A stretch of DNA of 17,582 bases from Betaproteobacteria bacterium (GTDB taxonomy: Bacteria > Pseudomonadota > Gammaproteobacteria > Burkholderiales > SG8-39). The position numbers and the translations under genes were made by a program. Below the pieces are notes generated by a model. That model ran no database searches, was not told the origin of the DNA, and worked only from the letters and a program-made list of their open reading frames with translations. The stretch is from the NCBI GenBank assembly GCA_005884335.1, contig VBCJ01000264.1:1-17582 (forward strand). The letters run 5' to 3'. Shown piece after piece: positions 1-6,225 of this stretch. The stretch's first letter is position 1; every line of letters begins with the position of its first letter.

Positions 1-168
1 CTCTTCGCCTACGATGCAACAAACCTGAGCAAGCTGTACAGCAGTCCGGCGAGTGGGGCAGGGGCTGCGGGCAACGCCGTAAAATTCACCGTGCCTACGG
101 TTGCCAACGGCAAGGTCTACGTGGGCACGCAGACCAATCTGAGCGTGTTCGGCCTGCTGCCGAATTGA
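1..168 (+). CDS. C-terminal end of a PQQ-like beta-propeller protein (partial)
   Basis: The reading frame is open from the first base of the window and stops with TGA at 166-168, so only the last 55 residues are present. The visible part reads like the last blades of a PQQ-type or WD-like beta-propeller: an FAYDATN blade strand, then FTVPTVANGKVYVGT and a closing SVFGLL strand. The pattern 'TVANGKVYVGT' is typical of propeller repeats, in which each blade shows a stored value. Function cannot be named because the catalytic or binding part lies outside the window. The gene converges on a small minus-strand gene that starts 25 nt further on. Family-level confidence is fair; the product name is only structural. 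Confidence 0.6.
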   Translation, partial: LFAYDATNLSKLYSSPASGAGAAGNAVKFTVPTVANGKVYVGTQTNLSVFGLLPN

Positions 169-169
169 C

Positions 170-184
170 GATCCCGGCGGGATC
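170..184. other. Short stem-loop between convergent genes
   Basis: GATCCC and GGGATC arms (6 bp) flank a 3-nt loop in the 24-nt gap between the converging genes that stop at 168 and 193. No T-run follows on either strand, so it is at most a weak bidirectional terminator. Confidence 0.25.
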
Positions 185-192
185 CGTCGTCC

Positions 193-417
193 TCAGTGCG
201 GGCGGCGCCCAGCGGAGGCTTCGCGCCGCGCTTTGGCATGCGCTGTCGCGCGCGATGAGCGCTTCACGCGGCGCAGGTAGCTCACCACGGGGAGTGGGCG
301 ATCGCTGGCGCTTCCGGAGACTTCCACCCCGTGTATGAAGCGGCCGAACAGATAGGCCACGCCCAGCCCGACCAAAGACCACGCGACCAGCACCGTCACC
401 AATGTGATCCAGCTCAT
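193..417 (-). CDS. Small single-span membrane protein, unknown function
   Basis: Encodes 74 residues. Residues about 2-28 (ITLVTVLVAWSLVGLGVAYL) form one hydrophobic segment, followed by a short loop and a strongly basic C-terminal tail rich in Arg and Lys. By the positive-inside rule this predicts a single membrane span with the tail in the cytoplasm. The ATG at 417 is preceded by a G-rich stretch (AAGGGGTGGGG) that can act as a ribosome site. I recognise no family. Codon use is GC-rich like the neighbours, and it is the only open frame filling this interval, but small size and lack of known relatives keep confidence moderate. Confidence 0.55.
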   Translation of the reverse strand: MSWITLVTVLVAWSLVGLGVAYLFGRFIHGVEVSGSASDRPLPVVSYLRRVKRSSRATAHAKARREASAGRRPH

Positions 418-658
418 GACCCCACCCCTTTTTGACTAGGATGCTAAGGTAGCGGTTTAACAATATCACGAAGTTGCGGTGTAGCAAAGAAAAGCATGGT
501 GGGGCAAAGGCAGGAAGGCACCGATCTGTCTCCTGCAGGCGACAATCCCGTCCGGGAAGCGCCTTGCAGCGATCAAGCCATGTCAGGTAAGGCACGACAA
601 GAATCATCGGGTTAACCCCATGGCACGCTGTTGACGCAGGCAGCGAAGGCCCCGGAAC
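418..658. other. Intergenic stretch, nothing firm
   Basis: Lies between the start of the small membrane protein and the terminator of cassette A. It is somewhat less GC-rich near 440-500. I see no convincing gene here. It presumably carries the promoter for the minus-strand gene at 193-417, but no good -10/-35 pair is visible. Confidence 0.4.
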
Positions 659-687
659 AAAAAAAGGCCTGGGGATTCTCCAGGCCT
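659..687 (-). terminator. Intrinsic terminator of cassette A
   Basis: Perfect 8-bp stem (AGGCCTGG at 665-672 with CCAGGCCT at 680-687), 7-nt loop, and a run of seven A on the plus strand (659-665) that is a T-tract on the minus strand. It sits 15 nt past the stop of the small peptide gene. The same stem core (CCTGG/CCAGG), loop start AGAA and T-tract recur at cassette B. Confidence 0.9.
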
Positions 688-702
688 GATCCCGGCACCA
701 GT

Positions 703-933
703 TCAGTAGTACATCTCCGGCATCGGCTCGATTTCTTTGGCCTGATTGACGAACTGGTCCGGGAAATAGCCGGTGGGGCCGGCGTAAGTCACGGTGCTGT
801 TCATCGAAACGCCGGAGGTCGCTGCCGCCGGGGCCAGCACGGCGGCCAGCGCTGCCACCAGGACGGCGCAGATCGCGATCGCGGTAACGGCGAAAAACGC
901 GGACTCGCCGGAGAGATTTTTGCGGTTGATCAT
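703..933 (-). CDS. Small exported peptide, cassette A (unknown family)
   Basis: Encodes 76 residues from the ATG at 931-933, with Shine-Dalgarno AAGGAG six nt before it. The N-terminus (MINRKNLSGESAF) is charged, then residues about 14-37 are strongly hydrophobic and end in an AAA|TSG site that fits signal peptidase I. Cleavage would release about 38 residues; without cleavage it would be a single-span protein with a periplasmic tail. The last 21 residues (GYFPDQFVNQAKE then IEPMPEMYY) differ from the paralogue at 11156-11401 only by F/Y and I/V. It lies 161 nt downstream of the CRP-like regulator on the same strand and ends in its own terminator. I recognise no family and assign no function. 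The duplicated, conserved C-terminus argues that it is real. Confidence 0.8.
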   Translation of the reverse strand: MINRKNLSGESAFFAVTAIAICAVLVAALAAVLAPAAATSGVSMNSTVTYAGPTGYFPDQFVNQAKEIEPMPEMYY

Positions 934-934
934 C

Positions 935-991
935 GTGGTCTCCTTGTCTTGTTTCCGGGCCGGCGAAAATCGCCTGTCCGATGGAGACCAC
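935..991 (-). promoter_or_regulatory. Leader inverted repeat covering the ribosome site, cassette A
   Basis: In transcript sense GTGGTCTCC (991 to 983) is perfectly complementary to GGAGACCAC (943 to 935), which contains the GGAG of the ribosome site one base before the ATG. The 39-nt loop holds a second small stem (GGCGA/TCGCC). Pairing would hide the ribosome site. A possible -10 (TAAAGT, 995 to 990) overlaps the left arm, so a transcript starting there could lose part of the stem. Read-through from the upstream regulator gene would keep it. Confidence 0.55.
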
Positions 992-1026
992 TTTAGGCTT
1001 CCGGTCGTCCGTCCTCGCCGTCGCCT

Positions 1027-1054
1027 GGCACAGGGGTTTTGTGCCGGATGCACA
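1027..1054 (-). promoter_or_regulatory. TGTG/CACA box upstream of cassette A
   Basis: Plus strand carries GGCACA-N7-TGTGCC (1027-1045), a perfect inverted repeat, overlapping TGTG-N7-CACA (1040-1054). The same 28-bp arrangement recurs at 11492-11519. It lies about 93 nt before the start codon and about 32 nt before a weak -10. TGTG/CACA half-sites resemble those of CRP-type proteins, and such a regulator is encoded immediately upstream. Its role as an operator is inferred. Confidence 0.5.
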
Positions 1055-1094
1055 TGTCGGCGGCCAGCGCCGGTGCGCGGGGCGCCGCCCGCCC

Positions 1095-1736
1095 TCACCA
1101 GTGCGGCGGGAGTTTCTTGTGAACCGTAATCTGCTTGGCGTCGACCGAGATGTAGCCCCCTGCGGTGAGGTCCTTGACGATGCGGTTCACCATCTCGCGC
1201 GAGCCGCCGATTCGCGCGGCGATATCGTGCTGGGTCAGGCGTTCGGGCACGACGCGCGCGCCCTTTTGCTCGATCGCGTTCTCGTCGATGAACTTGGCGA
1301 ACCGGCCGTAGACGTCCTTCAGGGTCAGGTCGAGCACCTTCTGGGTGAGGCTGCGCACCTTGCCGATCAGCATGCGGATCAGGTGGCGCGCGAACGCCGG
1401 GTTGCGATCGATCAATCCCTCGATGTCGCCGCGCGGGATCACGAAAAAGCGGCACGGCTCCAGAGTCATGATCGAAGCGGAACGCGGGCCCCCGTCGAGC
1501 ACCAGCTCGCCGAAGTAGTCGCCGACGCCGACCGTGCTGAGCACCACCTCCCTGCCGTCCTCCTCGCTCACGAACGCCTTGACGCGTCCGGAGAGCAGGA
1601 TGTAAAGCGAGTCGGTCTCGTCGCCTTCGCTGACGACCACCGCGTTCTTGGAAAATGAGCGCACCGCGCCGTGGGGCGCGAGCGCGCGCAGCGCGCCCTC
1701 GTCGAGATTGGCGAACGGACCGGCTTCCTGCGACAT
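1095..1736 (-). CDS. CRP/FNR-family transcriptional regulator
   Basis: Encodes 213 residues, the usual CRP length. Residues about 10-120 form a cyclic-nucleotide-binding beta-roll, with the phosphate cassette FGELVLDGG-PRSAS (Glu77, Arg85, Ser86) that in CRP contacts cAMP. Residues about 120-145 are the dimer helix and about 165-205 a winged helix-turn-helix. The recognition helix reads GGSREMVNRIV, placing Arg180, Glu181 and Arg185 as in E. coli CRP, so TGTG-type half-sites are expected. There are no FNR-type N-terminal cysteines, so it is not an iron-sulfur oxygen sensor. The ATG at 1736 is chosen because it starts just before the beta-roll; longer upstream frames add unrelated residues. 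It precedes cassette A on the same strand and is divergent from the amidohydrolase at 1917. The ligand is unknown. Confidence 0.9.
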   Translation of the reverse strand: MSQEAGPFANLDEGALRALAPHGAVRSFSKNAVVVSEGDETDSLYILLSGRVKAFVSEEDGREVVLSTVGVGDYFGELVLDGGPRSASIMTLEPCRFFVIPRGDIEGLIDRNPAFARHLIRMLIGKVRSLTQKVLDLTLKDVYGRFAKFIDENAIEQKGARVVPERLTQHDIAARIGGSREMVNRIVKDLTAGGYISVDAKQITVHKKLPPHW

Positions 1737-1773
1737 GGCGTCCCCCCCGGTTGGCACAGCGCGAATTGAAATT

Positions 1774-1789
1774 TTGGCACGGCCAAAGC
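1774..1789 (+). promoter_or_regulatory. Possible sigma-54 (-24/-12) promoter for the amidohydrolase operon
   Basis: TTGGCACG is followed by AAGC so that GG (1776-1777) and GC (1788-1789) are exactly 10 bp apart, the hallmark spacing of sigma-54 promoters. The -12 element is imperfect (AAGC rather than TTGC). The same stretch also contains TTTGGC-N3-GCCAAA, a palindrome that could be an operator instead. Transcription would start near 1802, giving a leader of about 115 nt before 1917. Confidence 0.25.
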
Positions 1790-1916
1790 CGATTGTCGCG
1801 TACCGTCGAAGCAGCCCGCCCGGCTGGCCCTCGCCCCGTTCCGGAGACGTATTCGCGCGAGTACCATTGCATATGCCGTTTTTCGAAGTTTTGGACAGGC
1901 ACTCCCGGGAGGTCCA

Positions 1917-3452
1917 ATGAACAAACATCTCGCCATTGGCGCGTTATCGGCCTGCGCGTTCGCGGCGCTGTTCGCAACCGGACGGATCGAGCCGCCGCCT
2001 GTTCATGCAGCAACCGACGAGCAGAAGAAGCTCGCTTGGGCCGCGGTCGAGCGCAACGCCGAGGCCATCGCCGCGCTTTCCGACAACATCTATTACTTCG
2101 CCGAACTCGGCATGCAGGAACACGAGAGCGCGAAGCTCCTCACCGAGACGCTCCAATCGATCGGCTTTCGAGTTCGCACCGGCGACGCCGGCTTCCCGAC
2201 CAACGTCTGGGCGGAATGGGGATCGGGATCGCCGCGCATCGCAATCGTCACCGAGGTCGATGCTCTGCCCGAGGGTTCGCAGACGCCTGGCAGCATCGAG
2301 CGAAAGCCCCTCATCGCCGGCGCGCCCGGGCACATGGAAGGCCACAACGCCCACGCCGGCGTGACCGTCGGCGCGGCCTATGCGCTCAAGCAGGTCATGG
2401 AGCGCTACAAGCTTCCGGGCACCGTTGCGATCTCCTACGGCCCGGCCGAGGAGCAACTGGTCAGTCGCCCCTTCCTCGTGCGCGCGGGGCTGTTCAAGGA
2501 TATCGATGCGGCGCTGCTGATCCACATCGGTTCGACATTCGGCACCGGCATAGGCCTGATGAATTACGGAGCGATCAGCGCGGAATTCACCTTCCGCGGC
2601 AAGACCGCGCACGGCGCGCAGAATCCCTGGGACGGCCGCGACGCAGTCGATGCGGTCGTGCTGATGGACGCCGGCGTGAACGCCCTGCGCGAGCACCTGC
2701 GCCCCACCGCCCGCGCCCATCGCACCATCACCCACGGCGGGATCCAGCCCAATATCATCGCCGACCTGGGCAAGATCTGGTGGTACGTGCGCGACGACAC
2801 CGGACCCAAGACCATCGAGAACTTCAACAGGGTGGTAAAAGTGGCCGAAGGTGCCGCGATCATGACCTCCACCACGCTGAGCCACGAGGTGGTCGCCTCG
2901 GCCTGGCCGCAGCTGAGCAATCGCTCGATCGCCGAGGTGATACAGAAGAACATCGACAGTGTCGGAACACCGGTGTGGTCCAGCGAGGAGAACGACTTTG
3001 CCAGGCGCTTCCAGAAATCCGTCGGTGTGCCCGAGGTCGGCCTGGCGACGCGCGCGATTCCCCTGGGCGGACGCCCGCAGTCCTTCGCCTCGAACGACAA
3101 CGGCGACGTGACCTGGGTCGTTCCCTCCGGCAACTTCCAGTTCCCGGCAAGCGTGCCCGGAGTCCAGTACCACAACTGGGTGGCGGCAGTGACGCCGACC
3201 CTGTCGATCTCCCACAAGGGACAGGTCGCGGGCGCCAAGGTCCTTGCCGCGACCGTGCTGGACCTGCTCACCGATCCGGACCTCCTCAAACGCGCGAAAG
3301 CGCAGTTCGCGCTGGACACGAAGGAGACAAAATACTTTCCCATGCTGCCGGCGAGCGCCAAGCCGCCGCTCGAGCTGAACCGGGAAATGATGGAGAAGTA
3401 CCGCCCGGAGATGAGGAAGTCTTACCTGAACACGAAGCCGGCATTCAGGTAG
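1917..3452 (+). CDS. Exported M20-family amidohydrolase (AbgB/M20D type)
   Basis: Encodes 511 residues, about 30 more than AbgB (p-aminobenzoyl-glutamate hydrolase subunit), the excess being a signal peptide (residues 1-31, ending VHA|AT). Members cleave amide bonds of N-acyl or N-aroyl amino acids with two metals. Visible motifs: GHMEGHNAH (139-146, metal region), GPAEEQ (175-180, catalytic Glu pair), HIG (203), the lid domain from about 215 to 330 including HGGIQPNIIAD (273-283), then NGDVTWVVPSGNF (395-407), YHNW and ISHKGQ near the C-terminus. Where M20D enzymes usually have Cys in CGH, this protein has Glu141. The ATG follows GGGAGG with good spacing. It is first in a plus-strand run with the solute-binding protein 22 nt later. 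The substrate is unknown; a periplasmic location is inferred from the signal peptide. Confidence 0.88.
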   Translation: MNKHLAIGALSACAFAALFATGRIEPPPVHAATDEQKKLAWAAVERNAEAIAALSDNIYYFAELGMQEHESAKLLTETLQSIGFRVRTGDAGFPTNVWAEWGSGSPRIAIVTEVDALPEGSQTPGSIERKPLIAGAPGHMEGHNAHAGVTVGAAYALKQVMERYKLPGTVAISYGPAEEQLVSRPFLVRAGLFKDIDAALLIHIGSTFGTGIGLMNYGAISAEFTFRGKTAHGAQNPWDGRDAVDAVVLMDAGVNALREHLRPTARAHRTITHGGIQPNIIADLGKIWWYVRDDTGPKTIENFNRVVKVAEGAAIMTSTTLSHEVVASAWPQLSNRSIAEVIQKNIDSVGTPVWSSEENDFARRFQKSVGVPEVGLATRAIPLGGRPQSFASNDNGDVTWVVPSGNFQFPASVPGVQYHNWVAAVTPTLSISHKGQVAGAKVLAATVLDLLTDPDLLKRAKAQFALDTKETKYFPMLPASAKPPLELNREMMEKYRPEMRKSYLNTKPAFR

Positions 3453-3474
3453 CAAGCTCTCGCCGAGGCATGAC

Positions 3475-4494
3475 GTGTCGTACAACATCGCGAGGTCCAC
3501 GCTCCTGTTCTCGGCGCTTATTTTCTGCGCCGAAGCCGGCCCGGCCCTCGCGCAGGCGCCTGCGCGCCGGGTCGACGCGGCCGGAGGCGAACGCGAGGTC
3601 GTGTGGTACACCGCGATGAACACCCCCGACGCGGCGCCGCTCAGAAAGCGCTTCCGGGAGAAATATCCCGACTTGAATCTCACGATCCTGCGCCAGCCGG
3701 GGGAGAAGATCCGCACGCGCATACTCACCGAAATGCGCGCCGGAAAATTTCTCTGGGACGTGGTTTCATTCAACCACCTGGACATGGATGCGCTCGCGCA
3801 AGAAGGGCTGCTCGCCGCCTACGCGTCCCCGGAGACGCGCAGCGGATTTCCCGGGGGCGCGGTCGACCCGGAGGGCCGCTGGGCGGCGATTTACGTGCGC
3901 CAATACGTCATCGGCTACAACACCGGCTCGGTGCCGCGGCGCGAGGCACCCAGGAGCTGGGAGGATTTGTTGCAGCCGAGATGGAAAGAGAAGTTCGCCA
4001 TGGACGAAAGCGACGTCGAATGGTACGCAGCCATGCTCGACTATCTCGGCAGGGAAAAGGGCTCCGCCTTCATGCGCTCGCTCGCGCGGCAGAATCCGCA
4101 GTTCCGCCGCGGCCACAGCTTGCTCGCCAAGCTCCTGATCGCGGGCGAATTTCCCCTGGCGCTGGTGCACGCCGCCGAGATGGACGAGGCGAGGCGAGCC
4201 GGGGCGCCCGTCGACTGGGTGAAGACCCTCGATCCGGTCATTACCTCGCCGAGCCAGGTCGCGGTATCGGCCAGGGCGCCGCATCCGAACGCCGGGCGCC
4301 TGCTCGTGGATCTGCTGCTTTCGGCGGAGGGCCAGGCGCTCATCAGCGATCGCGGACGCGTGCCCGCGCGCAACGACCTCGCTCGGGGCCCCGCCTCGGT
4401 TCCGCTGAAGCTGCACTACGTGAACCCGCAGCTCGCGCGCGAAGCCGATCGGCACGAAAAGGAATTCCGGGAAATATTTCTGCGAGGGCATTGA
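3475..4494 (+). CDS. Periplasmic extracellular solute-binding protein (ABC type)
   Basis: Encodes 339 residues. Start is GTG at 3475 with GAGG six nt before. Residues 1-26 are a signal peptide (ends ALA|QAPAR). The mature protein has the fold signature of iron/spermidine/putrescine-type binding proteins: EVVWYTAMNTPDAAPLRKRF at the first strand, then GEKIRTRILTE, WDVVSFNHLDMDAL and YVIGYNTGSVP (hinge), PRSWEDLLQPRWKEKFAM, and a C-terminal SAEGQALISDRGRVPARND segment. Proteins of this group deliver anions, metals or small organics to an ABC permease. No permease or ATPase gene is nearby, so it is an orphan here, perhaps working with a transporter elsewhere. It sits between the amidohydrolase and the VOC gene, which begins 3 nt after its stop, so co-transcription is likely. 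The ligand cannot be read from the sequence. Confidence 0.85.
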   Translation: MSYNIARSTLLFSALIFCAEAGPALAQAPARRVDAAGGEREVVWYTAMNTPDAAPLRKRFREKYPDLNLTILRQPGEKIRTRILTEMRAGKFLWDVVSFNHLDMDALAQEGLLAAYASPETRSGFPGGAVDPEGRWAAIYVRQYVIGYNTGSVPRREAPRSWEDLLQPRWKEKFAMDESDVEWYAAMLDYLGREKGSAFMRSLARQNPQFRRGHSLLAKLLIAGEFPLALVHAAEMDEARRAGAPVDWVKTLDPVITSPSQVAVSARAPHPNAGRLLVDLLLSAEGQALISDRGRVPARNDLARGPASVPLKLHYVNPQLAREADRHEKEFREIFLRGH

Positions 4495-4497
4495 TCC

Positions 4498-5301
4498 ATG
4501 TCCGCAAAAATCAGGCACATCGCCATCGTCAGCGACCAGTACGCGCTCGAGGGCAGGTTTTACGAGGCGGTGTTCGGCATGAGGACGGCGGCCGACAAGC
4601 GCCCGGAGCGCGCGGTGACCGTCAGCGACGGGTATGTGGGCCTCAACATCAATCCGCGCAAGGCGGGCCGCGCGGGGGGGCTCGATCACTTCGGCGTGGA
4701 AGTGGAAAACGCGGAACGGGTCTGCGCGCGGCTGCGGGAGCGCTACCCGGCCATCAAAGTCCTGAAGCGCCCCGGCACGCGTCCCTTTGCCGGCATCAGC
4801 ACCCACGATCCCGCTGGCAACCTCTTCGACCTGTCGCAGGAGAACATGGAGAACCGCACCTCGGTCTACGTCGAGCCGCCGCGCGAGCAAGCGCGCTGGA
4901 TCAGCCATCTGGCGCTTCGCACCTTGCACGCCGACGAGGTCGCGGAGTTCTACGCGGACCTGTTCGGCTTCGAGCGGCTAGCCCGAGGCGCCGGCGACAC
5001 TAGCCATTATCTGAGCGACGGCCGGATCACCTTGATCCTCACGCCCTGGAGCATCCTCGACTACGAGGGCGGCGGAATCGCGAGGCCCGGTCCGGATCAC
5101 ATCGGCTTCAGGGTGGAGAACCTGCAGGCGGTGAAGGAGCGCCTGCAAGCGGTGGGCGAGGACAATCCGCATTTGCGCCCCTTCCCCGTGGGCGCGGGAC
5201 CGGAGGGCCAAGCGCGGCTCGCGCTGTTCGAGCGCTGCCCCTACGGCGCTCATCACTTCGCCGACCCCGACGGCGTGCTGCTCGACATTGCGGAGAAGTA
5301 G
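4498..5301 (+). CDS. Two-domain VOC (glyoxalase/extradiol dioxygenase-like) protein
   Basis: Encodes 267 residues made of two vicinal-oxygen-chelate domains, about 5-125 and 133-266. Each has the betaalphabetabetabeta pattern and a possible metal triad in equivalent places: His7, His64 and Asp111 in the first, His137, His201 and Asp263 in the second. Size and two-domain layout match type I extradiol ring-cleavage dioxygenases, which use His-His-Glu in the second domain; Asp in place of Glu here makes the reaction uncertain. No signal peptide, so cytoplasmic. It begins 3 nt after the binding-protein gene and is followed by an alpha/beta hydrolase, a pairing seen in ring-cleavage pathways where the hydrolase acts on the cleavage product. 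Alternatives are a glyoxalase-like lyase or a bleomycin-resistance-type binding protein. Confidence 0.8.
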   Translation: MSAKIRHIAIVSDQYALEGRFYEAVFGMRTAADKRPERAVTVSDGYVGLNINPRKAGRAGGLDHFGVEVENAERVCARLRERYPAIKVLKRPGTRPFAGISTHDPAGNLFDLSQENMENRTSVYVEPPREQARWISHLALRTLHADEVAEFYADLFGFERLARGAGDTSHYLSDGRITLILTPWSILDYEGGGIARPGPDHIGFRVENLQAVKERLQAVGEDNPHLRPFPVGAGPEGQARLALFERCPYGAHHFADPDGVLLDIAEK

Positions 5302-5311
5302 TCGAACGACG

Positions 5312-6145
5312 GTGAAAGAGAATTTCATCGAGGTGGAAGGCTTGCGCATCCGCACTCTCGAGGAAGGAAGCGGGCCGGCGGTCCTGTTGCTGCACGGGGC
5401 GTCGCTCGGCTCCTCGGCCGACGTCTGGACGGGCAATCTCTCCGACCTGGCGGCGCGCGGCTTGCGCGTGATCGCCTGCGATCAGCCCGGCTTCGGCCTG
5501 AGCGACAACCCGGAGGACCTTTCCGTCGCCTATCGCACGCGCTTCGTCCTCGCGTTCATGGATGCCTTGCGGCTGCAGAAAGCGCGCCTCATAGGCCATT
5601 CGCAGTCCGGGCGCATCGCCGTGAGCCTCGCCCTCGAGCACGGCGAGCGCGTGCCCGGGGTCGTCGTGCTCGGCACCGGTAGCCTGCTGCCGCCCCTGCC
5701 CGGCCGGGGAAAGCCGGATGCCGCGGAAGGCGAAGAAGGCGGGTCCGCGGAACCGACGCTCGAAGAGACGCGCAGGCTCCTCGAAGAGAACCTCTTCGAC
5801 AGGAGCTTGATCACGCCGGCCGCCCTGCAGACGCGCCACAGCATGAGTACGGGAAAGAATTTCCAGGCGTTCCTTGAGCGTTCTCGCGCGCGCGGCGGCG
5901 GCGCGAAGGAATCGAAGCGAGAATCGAAGCCGCTCTGGCAGCGGCTCGGCGAGGTGCGGTCGCCGCTTCGGCTGATCTATGGAAGAGAGGACCGCGGCCA
6001 TGCCGCGGAGCGCGCCGCGCTCGCAATGGAGCTGCACCCCGGGCTCGATCTGCACCTGATCGACCGCTGCAAGCATCTGATCCAATGGGACGCCGCGCAA
6101 GAATTCGCCGCGCTGAGCGGATCATTTCTGGCCGAGAAGACGTGA
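5312..6145 (+). CDS. Alpha/beta-fold hydrolase
   Basis: Encodes 277 residues from GTG at 5312; a TTG at 5288 in the same frame would overlap the VOC gene by 14 nt and add residues with no family match. Motifs of the fold are in order: LLLHGASLGSS (26-35, oxyanion loop), CDQPGFGLSD (56-65), GHSQSG with nucleophile Ser98, YGREDRG with Asp227, and CKHLIQWD with His255. A charged, Gly/Glu-rich insert (about 130-155) lies before the cap. The protein is cytoplasmic. The family covers esterases, haloalkane dehalogenases, epoxide hydrolases and C-C hydrolases of meta-cleavage. Its place right after a two-domain VOC protein makes a C-C or ester hydrolase acting on a ring-cleavage product plausible, but this is inference. 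Confidence 0.85.
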   Translation: MKENFIEVEGLRIRTLEEGSGPAVLLLHGASLGSSADVWTGNLSDLAARGLRVIACDQPGFGLSDNPEDLSVAYRTRFVLAFMDALRLQKARLIGHSQSGRIAVSLALEHGERVPGVVVLGTGSLLPPLPGRGKPDAAEGEEGGSAEPTLEETRRLLEENLFDRSLITPAALQTRHSMSTGKNFQAFLERSRARGGGAKESKRESKPLWQRLGEVRSPLRLIYGREDRGHAAERAALAMELHPGLDLHLIDRCKHLIQWDAAQEFAALSGSFLAEKT

Positions 6146-6182
6146 CGGAGCCGGATAGTCGACATCGATCCGCGTTTCGCGC

Positions 6183-6220
6183 GCTCGCGCGCGAGCATAC
6201 AATAGCGCGCTCAAAGGAGG
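6183..6220 (+). promoter_or_regulatory. Promoter region and ribosome site of the first PQQ dehydrogenase
   Basis: A near-consensus -10 (TACAAT, 6198-6203) sits 22 nt before the start codon. Immediately before it is a perfect 14-bp palindrome (GCTCGCGCGCGAGC, 6183-6196) where a regulator could block or aid polymerase. The -35 region is poor (TTTCGC). A full Shine-Dalgarno AAAGGAGG occupies 6213-6220. This implies a separate promoter from the upstream hydrolase operon, which ends 80 nt earlier. Confidence 0.5.
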
Positions 6221-6225
6221 CGATC

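Larger units (their letters stand above)
659..1078 (-). repeat. Cassette A: first copy of a duplicated regulatory/peptide unit
   Basis: This interval matches 11068-11555 in order and sequence: upstream TGTG/CACA box, GGAGACCAC/GTGGTCTCC leader repeat, small ORF with a near-identical 3' end, and an intrinsic terminator of the same design. The 69 nt that end the two ORFs, from the GGC of GYFPDQ to the stop, differ at about four positions. The middle of the ORF is much more divergent. Confidence 0.8.

Noticed and set aside
532..571. Imperfect inverted repeat CTGCAGGCG/CGCCTTGCAG
   Set aside because: Stem is interrupted by a bulge, has no T-run and no counterpart near cassette B.
703..933. Small peptide as a PqqA-like precursor for PQQ
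   Set aside because: PqqA is about 23-30 residues with Glu-x3-Tyr and no signal peptide. These peptides have an export signal and no Glu-x3-Tyr spacing, and no PqqB-E genes are present.
631..2013. Long open frames on both strands over cassette A and the CRP-like gene
   Set aside because: They overlap well-supported genes, have Arg/Pro/Ala-rich composition typical of GC-rich antisense frames, and show no domain pattern.
1944..3785. Long minus-strand frame opposite the M20 gene
   Set aside because: Antisense shadow of a gene with clear M20 motifs; the translation has no recognisable fold.
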